From NCBI GenBank assembly GCA_002694585.1, contig NZMM01000068.1:32093-39767 (forward strand): a DNA stretch of 7,675 bases, in the 5' to 3' direction. Made by a program: the position numbers and the translations under genes. The notes beneath the pieces are model-generated. The model saw only the letters and a list, made by a program, of their open reading frames with translations, was not told the DNA's origin and ran no database searches. Numbering within the stretch: the first letter of the stretch is position 1; the number at the start of each line of letters is the position of its first letter. The DNA comes from Methanobacteriota archaeon (GTDB lineage: Archaea > Thermoplasmatota > Poseidoniia > Poseidoniales > Poseidoniaceae). This document shows positions 1 to 6,716 of this stretch, one piece after another.

Positions 1-2
1 AC

Positions 3-3000
3 ATGGTGGACGTCCGCTCGCCGTCACGCAAATCCATCGCGCCGGCCGTGATGTTGACGTTGCTCATGATGCTGATGTCCGCCTCGCCGCTGCTCACGGC
101 ACTGGCACCCAACGCAGAAGCCTCCGGCGTGGCGCGCCACGCCTACGGATTTAGCGACGGCTCCACCGAATACGTCGCCTTGTACCAAGGCGCAAGTCCA
201 GACACGGGTGCCAAGGTGCAAATCCCAGTGGGGGCCGAGGTCGTGGACGTCAGCATGACCCTGTCCGGTGCAAGTTCCACCGGTTGGTCGTCCACCTCAA
301 GCACCACGACCGAGGATTGGCAAGCGGGTGAGGGTTCGGGCGTCGACGCGCGATCGCCCGTGCTGACCTTGCAGCAAGCCACCCCGACCACGGAATTCTT
401 CCCTCACGGGTTGGACACGGTCATCGACCCTTCATCCACGGCTTGGCACGACAACGGCTCCTACGCGGTCCGCCAACCCCACACCTCCAACTCCACGGAA
501 ACTCGCTTTTCTCAACAGGTCCAACGCACGAGCAGCACGCTCACCCCACAGGGCCAAGGCGCCGTCCTCAAGCACCATGACTGGATCTTTGTCTCCACGT
601 GGAATTCAAACAACCTCAGCAACGTGGTCAAAGCGCACTACCCCAACAACCTCACCCGTGCATGGGGCGTGACCATCGATTCCACGGCCTCTGCCTGCGT
701 GCTTCCGCAAACGCACAGTTCCACCTACTACGGCCAGTATGGATTCCGTGATTGGGCCCTAGCCGACGACGAGCGGCTACTTGCCATTCTTTCCGGTTAC
801 AAGTACTTCTACGGATCCACCGCGCCCACGCAGTACCATCGTGTGCTGGAACTTGACGTGTCCAGTGACGACGAATGGGTGTGCACTGCATCCTACGACA
901 TCTCACCACAATTTGGTGATTACACCGGCATCGCCTACGACCGTGAAGACGGAACCTTCTGGGTGGCCCACAACAGCCAGCGCCGCTTGGTGGAATACAA
1001 CATGGCGGACGGGACCTGGAGCAGAAACAGCGAGATGTTCTCCTACTCATCGTCGGCTTCCTCAGCGTGGGAATGTGGCACGACGGGTCAGATGGTTCGC
1101 GGGCTTGAAGTCCAAGGCAACACCTTCTACATGCGTTGCCAGAAAGACAGTTACTACAACGATCGCGACACGCTTGAAGCATGGTCCGTCAGCGGTACCT
1201 CCACCTCCTTGGTGCCCCAATCTGGTATCCGGGAGATTTCCAGCCTTGGCTACGGCCTTCAGTGGGACGGAACCCGCTTTGTCACGATGGACAGCGGCTA
1301 TTCGACCTGGAGCGGCAAAACCCTCTACTACCGCGAGTTCGGCACAGGCTGGACCTACGAGACCATTGCCGCACCCGGCACCACGACGTGGTATGGTCCC
1401 GTGACCACCTCTGCTGAGGACGTGCTCTCGGTCAACACCCGCGTCGGCTGGTCGGCTGCATCCATTGGCGACCGGGTGGACCACTGGGTCTCCGCCGACA
1501 ACGGCACCCACTGGTCCTCGGTGACGGCCAACGAAACCATCCACTTCGCGCACCCCGGGAACGAGTTGGTGTGGAAGGCTCAGATGATCGGCTCTTCTGC
1601 CGTGTCATGGTGGGTCGAACTCGAGCACGACACGGAATACACCTCGGTCGGCTCATGGACCTCGCCGTCCATCCCAACCGGGACCAAGGTCGGCAAGGTC
1701 CGGCCCACGTGGGTGGCCGCTGAACCGGCCGGGACGTCGATCACCGTCTATGTGTCAAACAACGACGGGACGGATTGGTACGAAGCGACCAACGGACAAG
1801 AAATCGGTTTCCCAACCGAAGCGGCAGGGTCCGCGCTCCGCTATTCCGTCCAGTTGGACACCACGGACGTAACGGTTACGCCCAGCGTGACGTCCTTCAC
1901 CCTCGAATACGAGGAAGGATACCCTGACCGCCCACGCATCGACGTTGGGAACGACGGCAGCTACGATTGGGAGTCCCTCCTGTTCCTGAACGAATCCGCC
2001 GTCGACGCCAGCGACGACAGCATCGTTGGCCAAGACGTCAAGGACACGCCCACACTCGTGTCCGCCTTCAACGACGCGATTCCAGACAACGGTGACGGGA
2101 CCGTCGACATCACGCTGGCCGTCAAGGCGGCTTCACCAGGGCGCATCAAGATCTCCAACCTCGACGTGGCCTACGTCATGCAAACGCGCGCGATTGGCGC
2201 GTCGTTGGAGGGCGGTATGATGGCCCCAGACGGTGCGCACCGTGACCTCGTCGTTGACGTGGCACGGGGCGATGACGTGACGCGCGTCAACCGGGTGGAC
2301 GTGACCCTGCAGAATTCACATGGCGAGGACCCGACCGTGCAGTGGTCCCGTGGCGACCAGTGCAGCGTCATCAGCGACGGCGGCGGCGTGGTCCATTTCG
2401 ATGCAGGAAACTGCACCTCCACGTCGGTGAGCGACAGCATCACGCGGATTCGTATTCCTACCCTTGTGGATTGGTCATGGAACGATGAAGCCGCCATGGA
2501 AGCCAACATCACGGTGGTCGACCCAATCGGAGAGAAGGTCAGCGATTGGACCACCACCGGTCTCGACGTTCGCATCGAGAACGACATTCAGCTCGACGGC
2601 TTGCGCGTCTTTGACGAGACCGGGCGAGAACTGTACCCCTTGGATTGGGTTCGAGGTGGGTACAACCTCAGTTTTGCCGGGAAGATTCACTTCGAGGGCA
2701 GCCAACTCAACCCCCTCGGTGGTGAATTCAACCTCCGCGTCCTCGGTCAGAACGTGACCTACGACGGCGACCCAATCGGTGAGCCGGTGGTGCTGGCCAT
2801 GACGTCGAACCCGTCGTTTGGTGAATACAACATCACCTTCCAGTCGCCAATGGAAAGTGCTCCGGGCGGTATGGTCTTCCATGTCGAGGCCGTAGACATG
2901 GTCAACGGTTCTGTGTTCACCAACCCTGGCTACAACACCATCCGCCTGACGCTCGACGGCAACTCCCCTCTGGTGCTTTCCTCGGACCCCATGGACGGCG

Positions 3001-5438
3001 TGGAGCTCCACGCGGCCACCGCTCAACCGATCAGCTTGGTGATTCAGGACTCGGTGGACCCACCCAGCCAAATCAGCCTTCACTACTGGCTTGGATGCAA
3101 GGCGAGTCAGGCCATTGGATGCACCGACTACAACTTCGATGGGCTGCCACAAGCCGAAGAATACGAACTGAAGACGGTGTCCTCTCCCGAGGTTCGGGCG
3201 GGTGGCCTCAACATCTTCGAAACCAGCATCGACGATTCGATGCTGGTGCATGGCCAACGTGTGTCCTTCTTTATCAGTGGAAAGGACGCGCAAGACAACA
3301 TCGTGGCGATGGGTGGCGGGCCTGTGTGCCCTGAAGACCTCGGTTCGTCGCTCTGTGGCACACGACCCGGGGAGGTCCCTCCAGACTGGTCTGCGGACTT
3401 GGTGACCTACACGGTCCGCGAGGAGTTCCAACCTGAACTCGATGCGGCCAACTCCACCATCGTCGGTCACGATGACGAGGCTCCACTCCACCCCGGCGTG
3501 CCGTACACGGCACAAATCAGCCTCTCTGATGGAAACGGATGGGATGACATCCAGCAGGTCCAGTTTGCCCTTGGCGGTGATTTTGCTGACGATGACACGT
3601 CGATTTTCATCACCCTCGCGCCGGGTGAGGACGGTTTGCCTGTGGCGCAGATGACCACCGGCGGAGAATACCTTGCCGTGAGCAACCTTTACTCCAGCGT
3701 GCAGCTGGATGCAGAAGACCCGAATTCGCTGGTCATCAGTGCCCTCTTCCAATTGACATGGAGTTTCCCTGAATCCTTTGACACGGACGGCGAGACCTTC
3801 GTGCGTCCCAAGGTCAGGGTCACGGATCAGCCTTGCGGCTTGGAGCCAGACGTGCCCTGCTTCGAGGTGGAGGCCAGCCTTGGTAACAACTGGTGGAGCC
3901 TGGACAATGATTTCCGCTTCGACACAGAACAGGGACACATTCGCGCCGTTGAATTGAGGGACGGAACGAACCACTACAGCGAGGACTTCGATGAAACCAT
4001 CATCGGAGCGGGTCAAGCCCTCCGCGTCACGGGCCGTGTGCTGTTTTCTGAAGACGAAACACCTGCACCAGCCGGTGCCTTCGACGTGACCTTCGGGGAC
4101 TACGATCACGTGTGGGTCACCAGCCCGCGCGCAGACGGTGAGTTCTCTTTGGACCTCCTGGTGCCGAGCATCCGTTCAGGATACCTGGACCTCAAGCTGG
4201 GTCTGGATGATTTGCCAGGCCTTGCCGAAGACCAAACGGACATCGTACCCCGCGTTCAGTTCATCGTGGACAGTTCCTCGCCGACCCTTGCAGCCGTGAC
4301 GCTGTCCCGCATCGAGGCGGGTGATGCCCTGCCCATTGGACAAGCCAACGATCTGCTCGTGCAGCTCGAAACCCTCGATGACCATGGATTCGATGCAGGA
4401 GAGTCTGCCGTGCTTCACTACCGCGTGCGCGCGGGCGAAGCCGAGATTTCGCGTGGTGCGCTTGAACTCCCGGACACGACGCCTTTCGGTGAGCAGTTCT
4501 TCTGGAGCGGTAACCTCGACCTGACCGATGCCGGGGCGACCACGCTGCTTCCCACCTACATGGTGGACGTCTGGGTCTCTGGAAGCGACGCTGCAGGCAA
4601 CCCCTTTGACACGACGTCCAACACGGTCGTGACACCCTTTGCCACATGGCCTTTGGCGCTGATTGGCCCATCGATTGACCTCGAAGCAACCTCCGCCATG
4701 TGGGACGATCCCAGCCCCGCACCAAAGAGCGCAGCCGTGCTCGACATCCAGGCCACCAACGAAGGAGGGAGCGGCGAGATCGCGTTCGTTCTTCAACGTC
4801 GTCAAGACGCGGGCTTCTGGGCTGAAATCGCCCGCGAAGACCTGACTGCGAGTGCAGCCTCTGATGTGCAGGTCCAGCTCTCCGTGATGGCCGACGGCGA
4901 AGTCGGGGACCGCCTTGAACACCGCTTGTTGCTGCTGGTGGACGGGGTCGAAGCCGATCGCGTTCCCCTTGCGCCTCTTTTGCTGACCGAGGAGGTCGCA
5001 AGAGACGGCGATGCGTTGCGGGAAGACATCGGTGAGCAACGCTTCAGCCTCTTCCTCTACGTCATCACCATGATGTCCCTGTCCGCTGCAGTGTGGATGC
5101 TCGTCGTCTACCGTCGCATGGCGTACGGTGACGAAGGCGTCGCTTCTGAAGACCAAACAAAGGCCGTGATGGCTGAAATGAGTGAGGCTCCAAAGTCGCT
5201 CCCCGAGTTGGCGGACCTCCCACCGCCTCCCGGCCTGAACATCGAGTCCTCCACGCCCTTGCCTCCCGGCTTGAACATGCCAGCCCCAGCACCTGTGGTT
5301 GAGGCCACGCCGCCGGCGCCGACCTACAGCACCGATGACCCCCGAGGTCTGCCGCCAAAGCCGCCGACGGGCTTGCCCGCCGGCTGGACCGAGGAACAGT
5401 GGGCGCACTACGGATGGTCTTACCTTGACGCACAGTGA
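3..5438 (+). CDS. Giant secreted single-pass surface protein (adhesin-like), 1811 aa
   Basis: The N-terminus has basic residues (R5, R9, K10), a hydrophobic core at about 16-34 and a likely signal-peptidase site AEA/S after A40. Residues 50-91 (FSDGSTEYVA, then QIPVGAEVVDVSMTLSG) form a beta module common in archaeal exported proteins. Residues about 187-460 contain recurring strands (G309-IAYD, G367-LEVQG, G418-LQWDG, each followed by a W/Y-rich strand), suggesting a beta-propeller. Two related modules follow (VSADNGTHW at 496, VSNNDGTDW at 584), then IDVGNDGSYDW at 646, then Ig-like stretches, two of them with D-x-x-(S)-S-P strands near 985 and 1423. An EF-hand-like loop lies at 1042-1053. 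One transmembrane helix spans about 1683-1703, stopped by RR. The inside tail (1704-1811) is proline-rich and ends GWTEEQWAHYGWSYL plus DAQ. All twelve cysteines lie in the ectodomain. Ligand or role is unknown; binding of cells, particles or polymer is inference. The ATG sits two bases from the window edge, so a longer start or a ribosome site cannot be judged; M17 is a less likely alternative because it would remove the basic residues. Confidence 0.9.
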   Translation: MVDVRSPSRKSIAPAVMLTLLMMLMSASPLLTALAPNAEASGVARHAYGFSDGSTEYVALYQGASPDTGAKVQIPVGAEVVDVSMTLSGASSTGWSSTSSTTTEDWQAGEGSGVDARSPVLTLQQATPTTEFFPHGLDTVIDPSSTAWHDNGSYAVRQPHTSNSTETRFSQQVQRTSSTLTPQGQGAVLKHHDWIFVSTWNSNNLSNVVKAHYPNNLTRAWGVTIDSTASACVLPQTHSSTYYGQYGFRDWALADDERLLAILSGYKYFYGSTAPTQYHRVLELDVSSDDEWVCTASYDISPQFGDYTGIAYDREDGTFWVAHNSQRRLVEYNMADGTWSRNSEMFSYSSSASSAWECGTTGQMVRGLEVQGNTFYMRCQKDSYYNDRDTLEAWSVSGTSTSLVPQSGIREISSLGYGLQWDGTRFVTMDSGYSTWSGKTLYYREFGTGWTYETIAAPGTTTWYGPVTTSAEDVLSVNTRVGWSAASIGDRVDHWVSADNGTHWSSVTANETIHFAHPGNELVWKAQMIGSSAVSWWVELEHDTEYTSVGSWTSPSIPTGTKVGKVRPTWVAAEPAGTSITVYVSNNDGTDWYEATNGQEIGFPTEAAGSALRYSVQLDTTDVTVTPSVTSFTLEYEEGYPDRPRIDVGNDGSYDWESLLFLNESAVDASDDSIVGQDVKDTPTLVSAFNDAIPDNGDGTVDITLAVKAASPGRIKISNLDVAYVMQTRAIGASLEGGMMAPDGAHRDLVVDVARGDDVTRVNRVDVTLQNSHGEDPTVQWSRGDQCSVISDGGGVVHFDAGNCTSTSVSDSITRIRIPTLVDWSWNDEAAMEANITVVDPIGEKVSDWTTTGLDVRIENDIQLDGLRVFDETGRELYPLDWVRGGYNLSFAGKIHFEGSQLNPLGGEFNLRVLGQNVTYDGDPIGEPVVLAMTSNPSFGEYNITFQSPMESAPGGMVFHVEAVDMVNGSVFTNPGYNTIRLTLDGNSPLVLSSDPMDGVELHAATAQPISLVIQDSVDPPSQISLHYWLGCKASQAIGCTDYNFDGLPQAEEYELKTVSSPEVRAGGLNIFETSIDDSMLVHGQRVSFFISGKDAQDNIVAMGGGPVCPEDLGSSLCGTRPGEVPPDWSADLVTYTVREEFQPELDAANSTIVGHDDEAPLHPGVPYTAQISLSDGNGWDDIQQVQFALGGDFADDDTSIFITLAPGEDGLPVAQMTTGGEYLAVSNLYSSVQLDAEDPNSLVISALFQLTWSFPESFDTDGETFVRPKVRVTDQPCGLEPDVPCFEVEASLGNNWWSLDNDFRFDTEQGHIRAVELRDGTNHYSEDFDETIIGAGQALRVTGRVLFSEDETPAPAGAFDVTFGDYDHVWVTSPRADGEFSLDLLVPSIRSGYLDLKLGLDDLPGLAEDQTDIVPRVQFIVDSSSPTLAAVTLSRIEAGDALPIGQANDLLVQLETLDDHGFDAGESAVLHYRVRAGEAEISRGALELPDTTPFGEQFFWSGNLDLTDAGATTLLPTYMVDVWVSGSDAAGNPFDTTSNTVVTPFATWPLALIGPSIDLEATSAMWDDPSPAPKSAAVLDIQATNEGGSGEIAFVLQRRQDAGFWAEIAREDLTASAASDVQVQLSVMADGEVGDRLEHRLLLLVDGVEADRVPLAPLLLTEEVARDGDALREDIGEQRFSLFLYVITMMSLSAAVWMLVVYRRMAYGDEGVASEDQTKAVMAEMSEAPKSLPELADLPPPPGLNIESSTPLPPGLNMPAPAPVVEATPPAPTYSTDDPRGLPPKPPTGLPAGWTEEQWAHYGWSYLDAQ
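5226..5278 (+). repeat. Two-copy 36-base-period repeat encoding PPGLN in the cytoplasmic tail
   Basis: Two 17-base units (5226-5242 and 5262-5278) differ at a single base, a C/T in the Leu codon. They encode PPGLN-I (from residue 1742) and PPGLN-M (from residue 1754), twelve residues apart, in the proline-rich inside tail of the giant surface protein. A degenerate third unit, GLPPKPPTGLPAG, leads into the C-terminal GWTEEQW motif. A role as linker or short protein-binding motif is inference. Confidence 0.6.
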
Positions 5439-5440
5439 GG
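5435..5440 (+). promoter_or_regulatory. Ribosome binding site GTGAGG overlapping the upstream stop codon
   Basis: GTGAGG contains the TGA stop of the giant protein gene (5436-5438). Its GAGG ends seven bases before the ATG at 5448, a normal archaeal Shine-Dalgarno spacing. It selects 5448 over the internal ATGs at 5472 and 5493 and suggests that translation of the two genes is coupled. Confidence 0.6.
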
Positions 5441-5447
5441 TTCGCTC

Positions 5448-5891
5448 ATGGTGTCCAACGACGTCGAGGGCATGGTGACGCTGACCGAACGGATGGTCCA
5501 CCTCATCGGCCAATTGGGCATGCCGATCGTTGAGGTCGCCATCGTGCTTCAGCGGCGCATATCCTCCATGGTGGAGCCCCTTCAGGCATGGGCGAATGAA
5601 CAGGGCGTTGAACTGGAACCACGGGTGCGCAATCCTTGGCCTTTGGACGAGGGCAGCGAGGAGGGGGCCACATCGGCGTTTACCCTCGATCGCCTGCTGG
5701 ACCACGTGGATGCAGACAGGATGGACATCTTGGACACCCTGATTCGTGTGACCCTGCAAGAGGTCGATGCAGACCTCATGCACGGCATCCTGGCGCTTCG
5801 ACCGTGGGAGCACCTCGTCCGCACCCAACTGGCTGCGGCCGACGGGCCTGGTCGCCTGTTCTCGCCTCTGGACATACCTGACGACTTTTGA
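5448..5891 (+). CDS. Unrecognised acidic helical protein, 147 aa
   Basis: I do not recognise the family. There is no signal peptide and no transmembrane stretch, so it is probably cytoplasmic. Residues 1-50 read as amphipathic helix (TLTERMVHLIGQLGMPIVEVAIVLQ). A short linker with RNPWPLDEG follows at about 61-69. The C-terminal half is again helical and contains two copies of VDAD-x-M nineteen residues apart (V87 and V106), suggesting a helical repeat. The protein ends in the acidic PLDIPDDF. It starts nine bases after the stop of the surface protein gene, preceded by GTGAGG, and lies 36 bases upstream of the lipoprotein peptidase gene, so the three are probably co-transcribed. It could be a cytoplasmic partner of the surface protein's tail, but that rests only on position. 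That this is a real gene is supported by the ribosome site, operon position and absence of an equally good competing frame. Confidence 0.75.
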   Translation: MVSNDVEGMVTLTERMVHLIGQLGMPIVEVAIVLQRRISSMVEPLQAWANEQGVELEPRVRNPWPLDEGSEEGATSAFTLDRLLDHVDADRMDILDTLIRVTLQEVDADLMHGILALRPWEHLVRTQLAAADGPGRLFSPLDIPDDF

Positions 5892-5912
5892 GCGCGGGTT
5901 CAAATCACGCGC
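5892..5912 (+). other. Intergenic hairpin with a tRNA T-loop-like heptamer
   Basis: Starting at the first base after the TGA of the 147-aa gene, GCGCGGG (5892-5898) pairs with CACGCGC (5906-5912) in six of seven positions (one G/A mismatch), around the seven-base loop TTCAAAT. Loop and closing G-C pair match the consensus T-arm of a tRNA. No D arm or anticodon arm is found upstream, so this is not a tRNA gene. It fills most of the 36-base gap and ends four bases before the next ribosome site. It might act as an RNA-level separator or processing signal, or be coincidental. Confidence 0.4.
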
Positions 5913-5916
5913 CGTC

Positions 5917-5923
5917 GAGGTGG
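5917..5923 (+). promoter_or_regulatory. Ribosome binding site GAGGTGG of the lipoprotein peptidase gene
   Basis: GAGGTGG matches the archaeal anti-Shine-Dalgarno complement (GGAGGTGA) and lies with GAGG seven bases before the ATG at 5928, the same spacing as for the preceding gene. It fixes the start that gives an intact lipoprotein signal sequence. Confidence 0.65.
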
Positions 5924-5927
5924 AGCC

Positions 5928-6716
5928 ATGCAGCGGGTCGTCCTCGCCCTCATGCTGGCGAGCCTCATGCTCCTGCAAGGTTGCTTAGGTGGGCTCCGAG
6001 ATGGCCTCGCCGATGCCTTGCCGGAACAACGAGGGAAGCCCGGAGGCCTGACCTTGGCCTGCCTGTCATCGAGCCAATTCACGGAAATGGTGATTGAAAT
6101 CGATCACGCACCGGGGTACGCCCCTGAAGCATCCACGGTCCAACTTCTGACCGAACGGCTCGATGACGTGTGCGACAAGCCCGACGGGATTCGTGCGGTC
6201 ATCACTGAGACGGAATTCAACCACTCCGGCGCGTGGAGCGCCGAGGATGTTCGCGATCAAGCCTTGGCGTACCGTGAGGCGCCGCCGATGGACGGCGCCA
6301 CGCTTCGATGGCACCTGCTGTTCCCTGCGGGTGGCTACGACGACGACAGCGTCCTCGGCGTCGCCGTGAATGCTGCAGACGTCGCGGTGTTCCGAGACAG
6401 CATCGATGACGCAGAAAACATCCTGCGCCGACCGAGTGCGGAGGACATCGAAAACAGCGTGACGTTGCATGAAGTGGGTCACTTACTCGGTCTCGTGAAC
6501 TTGGTGTACACCTCGCCAAGGGACCATGAGGATCCGGACCATCCGGGTCATTCATCAAACGAGGATTCTGTCATGTATTGGGCGGTAGATTCCTCCTCAC
6601 TGGGTGCCATCTTCAGCGGAGAGCTACCGAACGATTTCGATGACGACGATCGGGCAGACTTGGAGGATTTGGCTTCGGGTGACCTCGAAGCGAGGGATCA
6701 ACTCTGGCGGCCCTAG
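5928..6716 (+). CDS. Secreted lipoprotein, predicted zinc metallopeptidase, 262 aa
   Basis: Residues 1-18 are a lipoprotein signal ending in the lipobox LQGC with C19 as the lipidated residue, so the protein should be anchored on the outer face of the membrane. Residues 40-170 form the pro-like or N-terminal part of the domain, with C45 and C82 as a possible disulfide. The zinc site is HEVGHLLGLVN at 181-191: H181 and H185 are ligands and E182 is the catalytic base. The usual metzincin third ligand position is N191, so the third ligand is probably a histidine in the cluster DHEDPDHPGH (H200, H205 or H208). VMYW at 215-218 resembles a Met-turn. From memory, the order HExxHxxGLVN, then a His/Asp cluster, then (C/S)xMYY/W matches lipoproteins of Bacteroidota annotated as membrane metalloproteases, where the two positions S209 and S214 are cysteines. 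Third gene of the probable operon. Substrate unknown; the co-encoded surface protein or external protein are candidates. Confidence 0.85.
   Translation: MQRVVLALMLASLMLLQGCLGGLRDGLADALPEQRGKPGGLTLACLSSSQFTEMVIEIDHAPGYAPEASTVQLLTERLDDVCDKPDGIRAVITETEFNHSGAWSAEDVRDQALAYREAPPMDGATLRWHLLFPAGGYDDDSVLGVAVNAADVAVFRDSIDDAENILRRPSAEDIENSVTLHEVGHLLGLVNLVYTSPRDHEDPDHPGHSSNEDSVMYWAVDSSSLGAIFSGELPNDFDDDDRADLEDLASGDLEARDQLWRP
6713..6716. other. Shared palindromic stop CTAG of two convergent genes
   Basis: TAG at 6714-6716 ends the plus-strand lipoprotein gene. The complement of CTA at 6713-6715 is the TAG ending the minus-strand membrane protein gene. The two coding regions therefore overlap by four bases with no room for a separate terminator between them, and any transcript that runs past its stop codon is antisense to the other gene. 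Confidence 0.85.

Noticed and set aside
652..1553. Cluster of overlapping 160-210-codon frames on both strands
   Set aside because: All are shadows inside the propeller-like part of the surface protein, Arg/Pro/Ser-rich as expected from reading GC-rich coding DNA out of frame.
2475..4109. 544-codon open frame on the minus strand
   Set aside because: Same codon-register shadow of the giant surface protein; the translation shows no motif and the sense strand has a coherent secreted beta-rich protein.
5436..5438. TGA of the giant protein as a recoded codon
   Set aside because: The protein already ends in a complete C-terminal motif and the TGA lies within the next gene's ribosome site, so normal termination is the simpler reading.
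5840..5918. Possible tRNA gene ending in the TTCAAAT hairpin
   Set aside because: CGACGGG (5840-5846) can pair with GCCGTCG (5911-5917) at six of seven positions, giving a tRNA-like length, but I find no D arm, no anticodon stem-loop and no U8. The region also codes for the C-terminus of the 147-aa protein.
4176..5978. 600-codon open frame on the minus strand
   Set aside because: It is in exact codon register opposite the surface protein and the 147-aa gene, where stops need TTA, CTA or TCA in the sense strand; these codons are rare here. The product is His/Arg-rich with no domain, signal or membrane segment, and it runs across two real genes.
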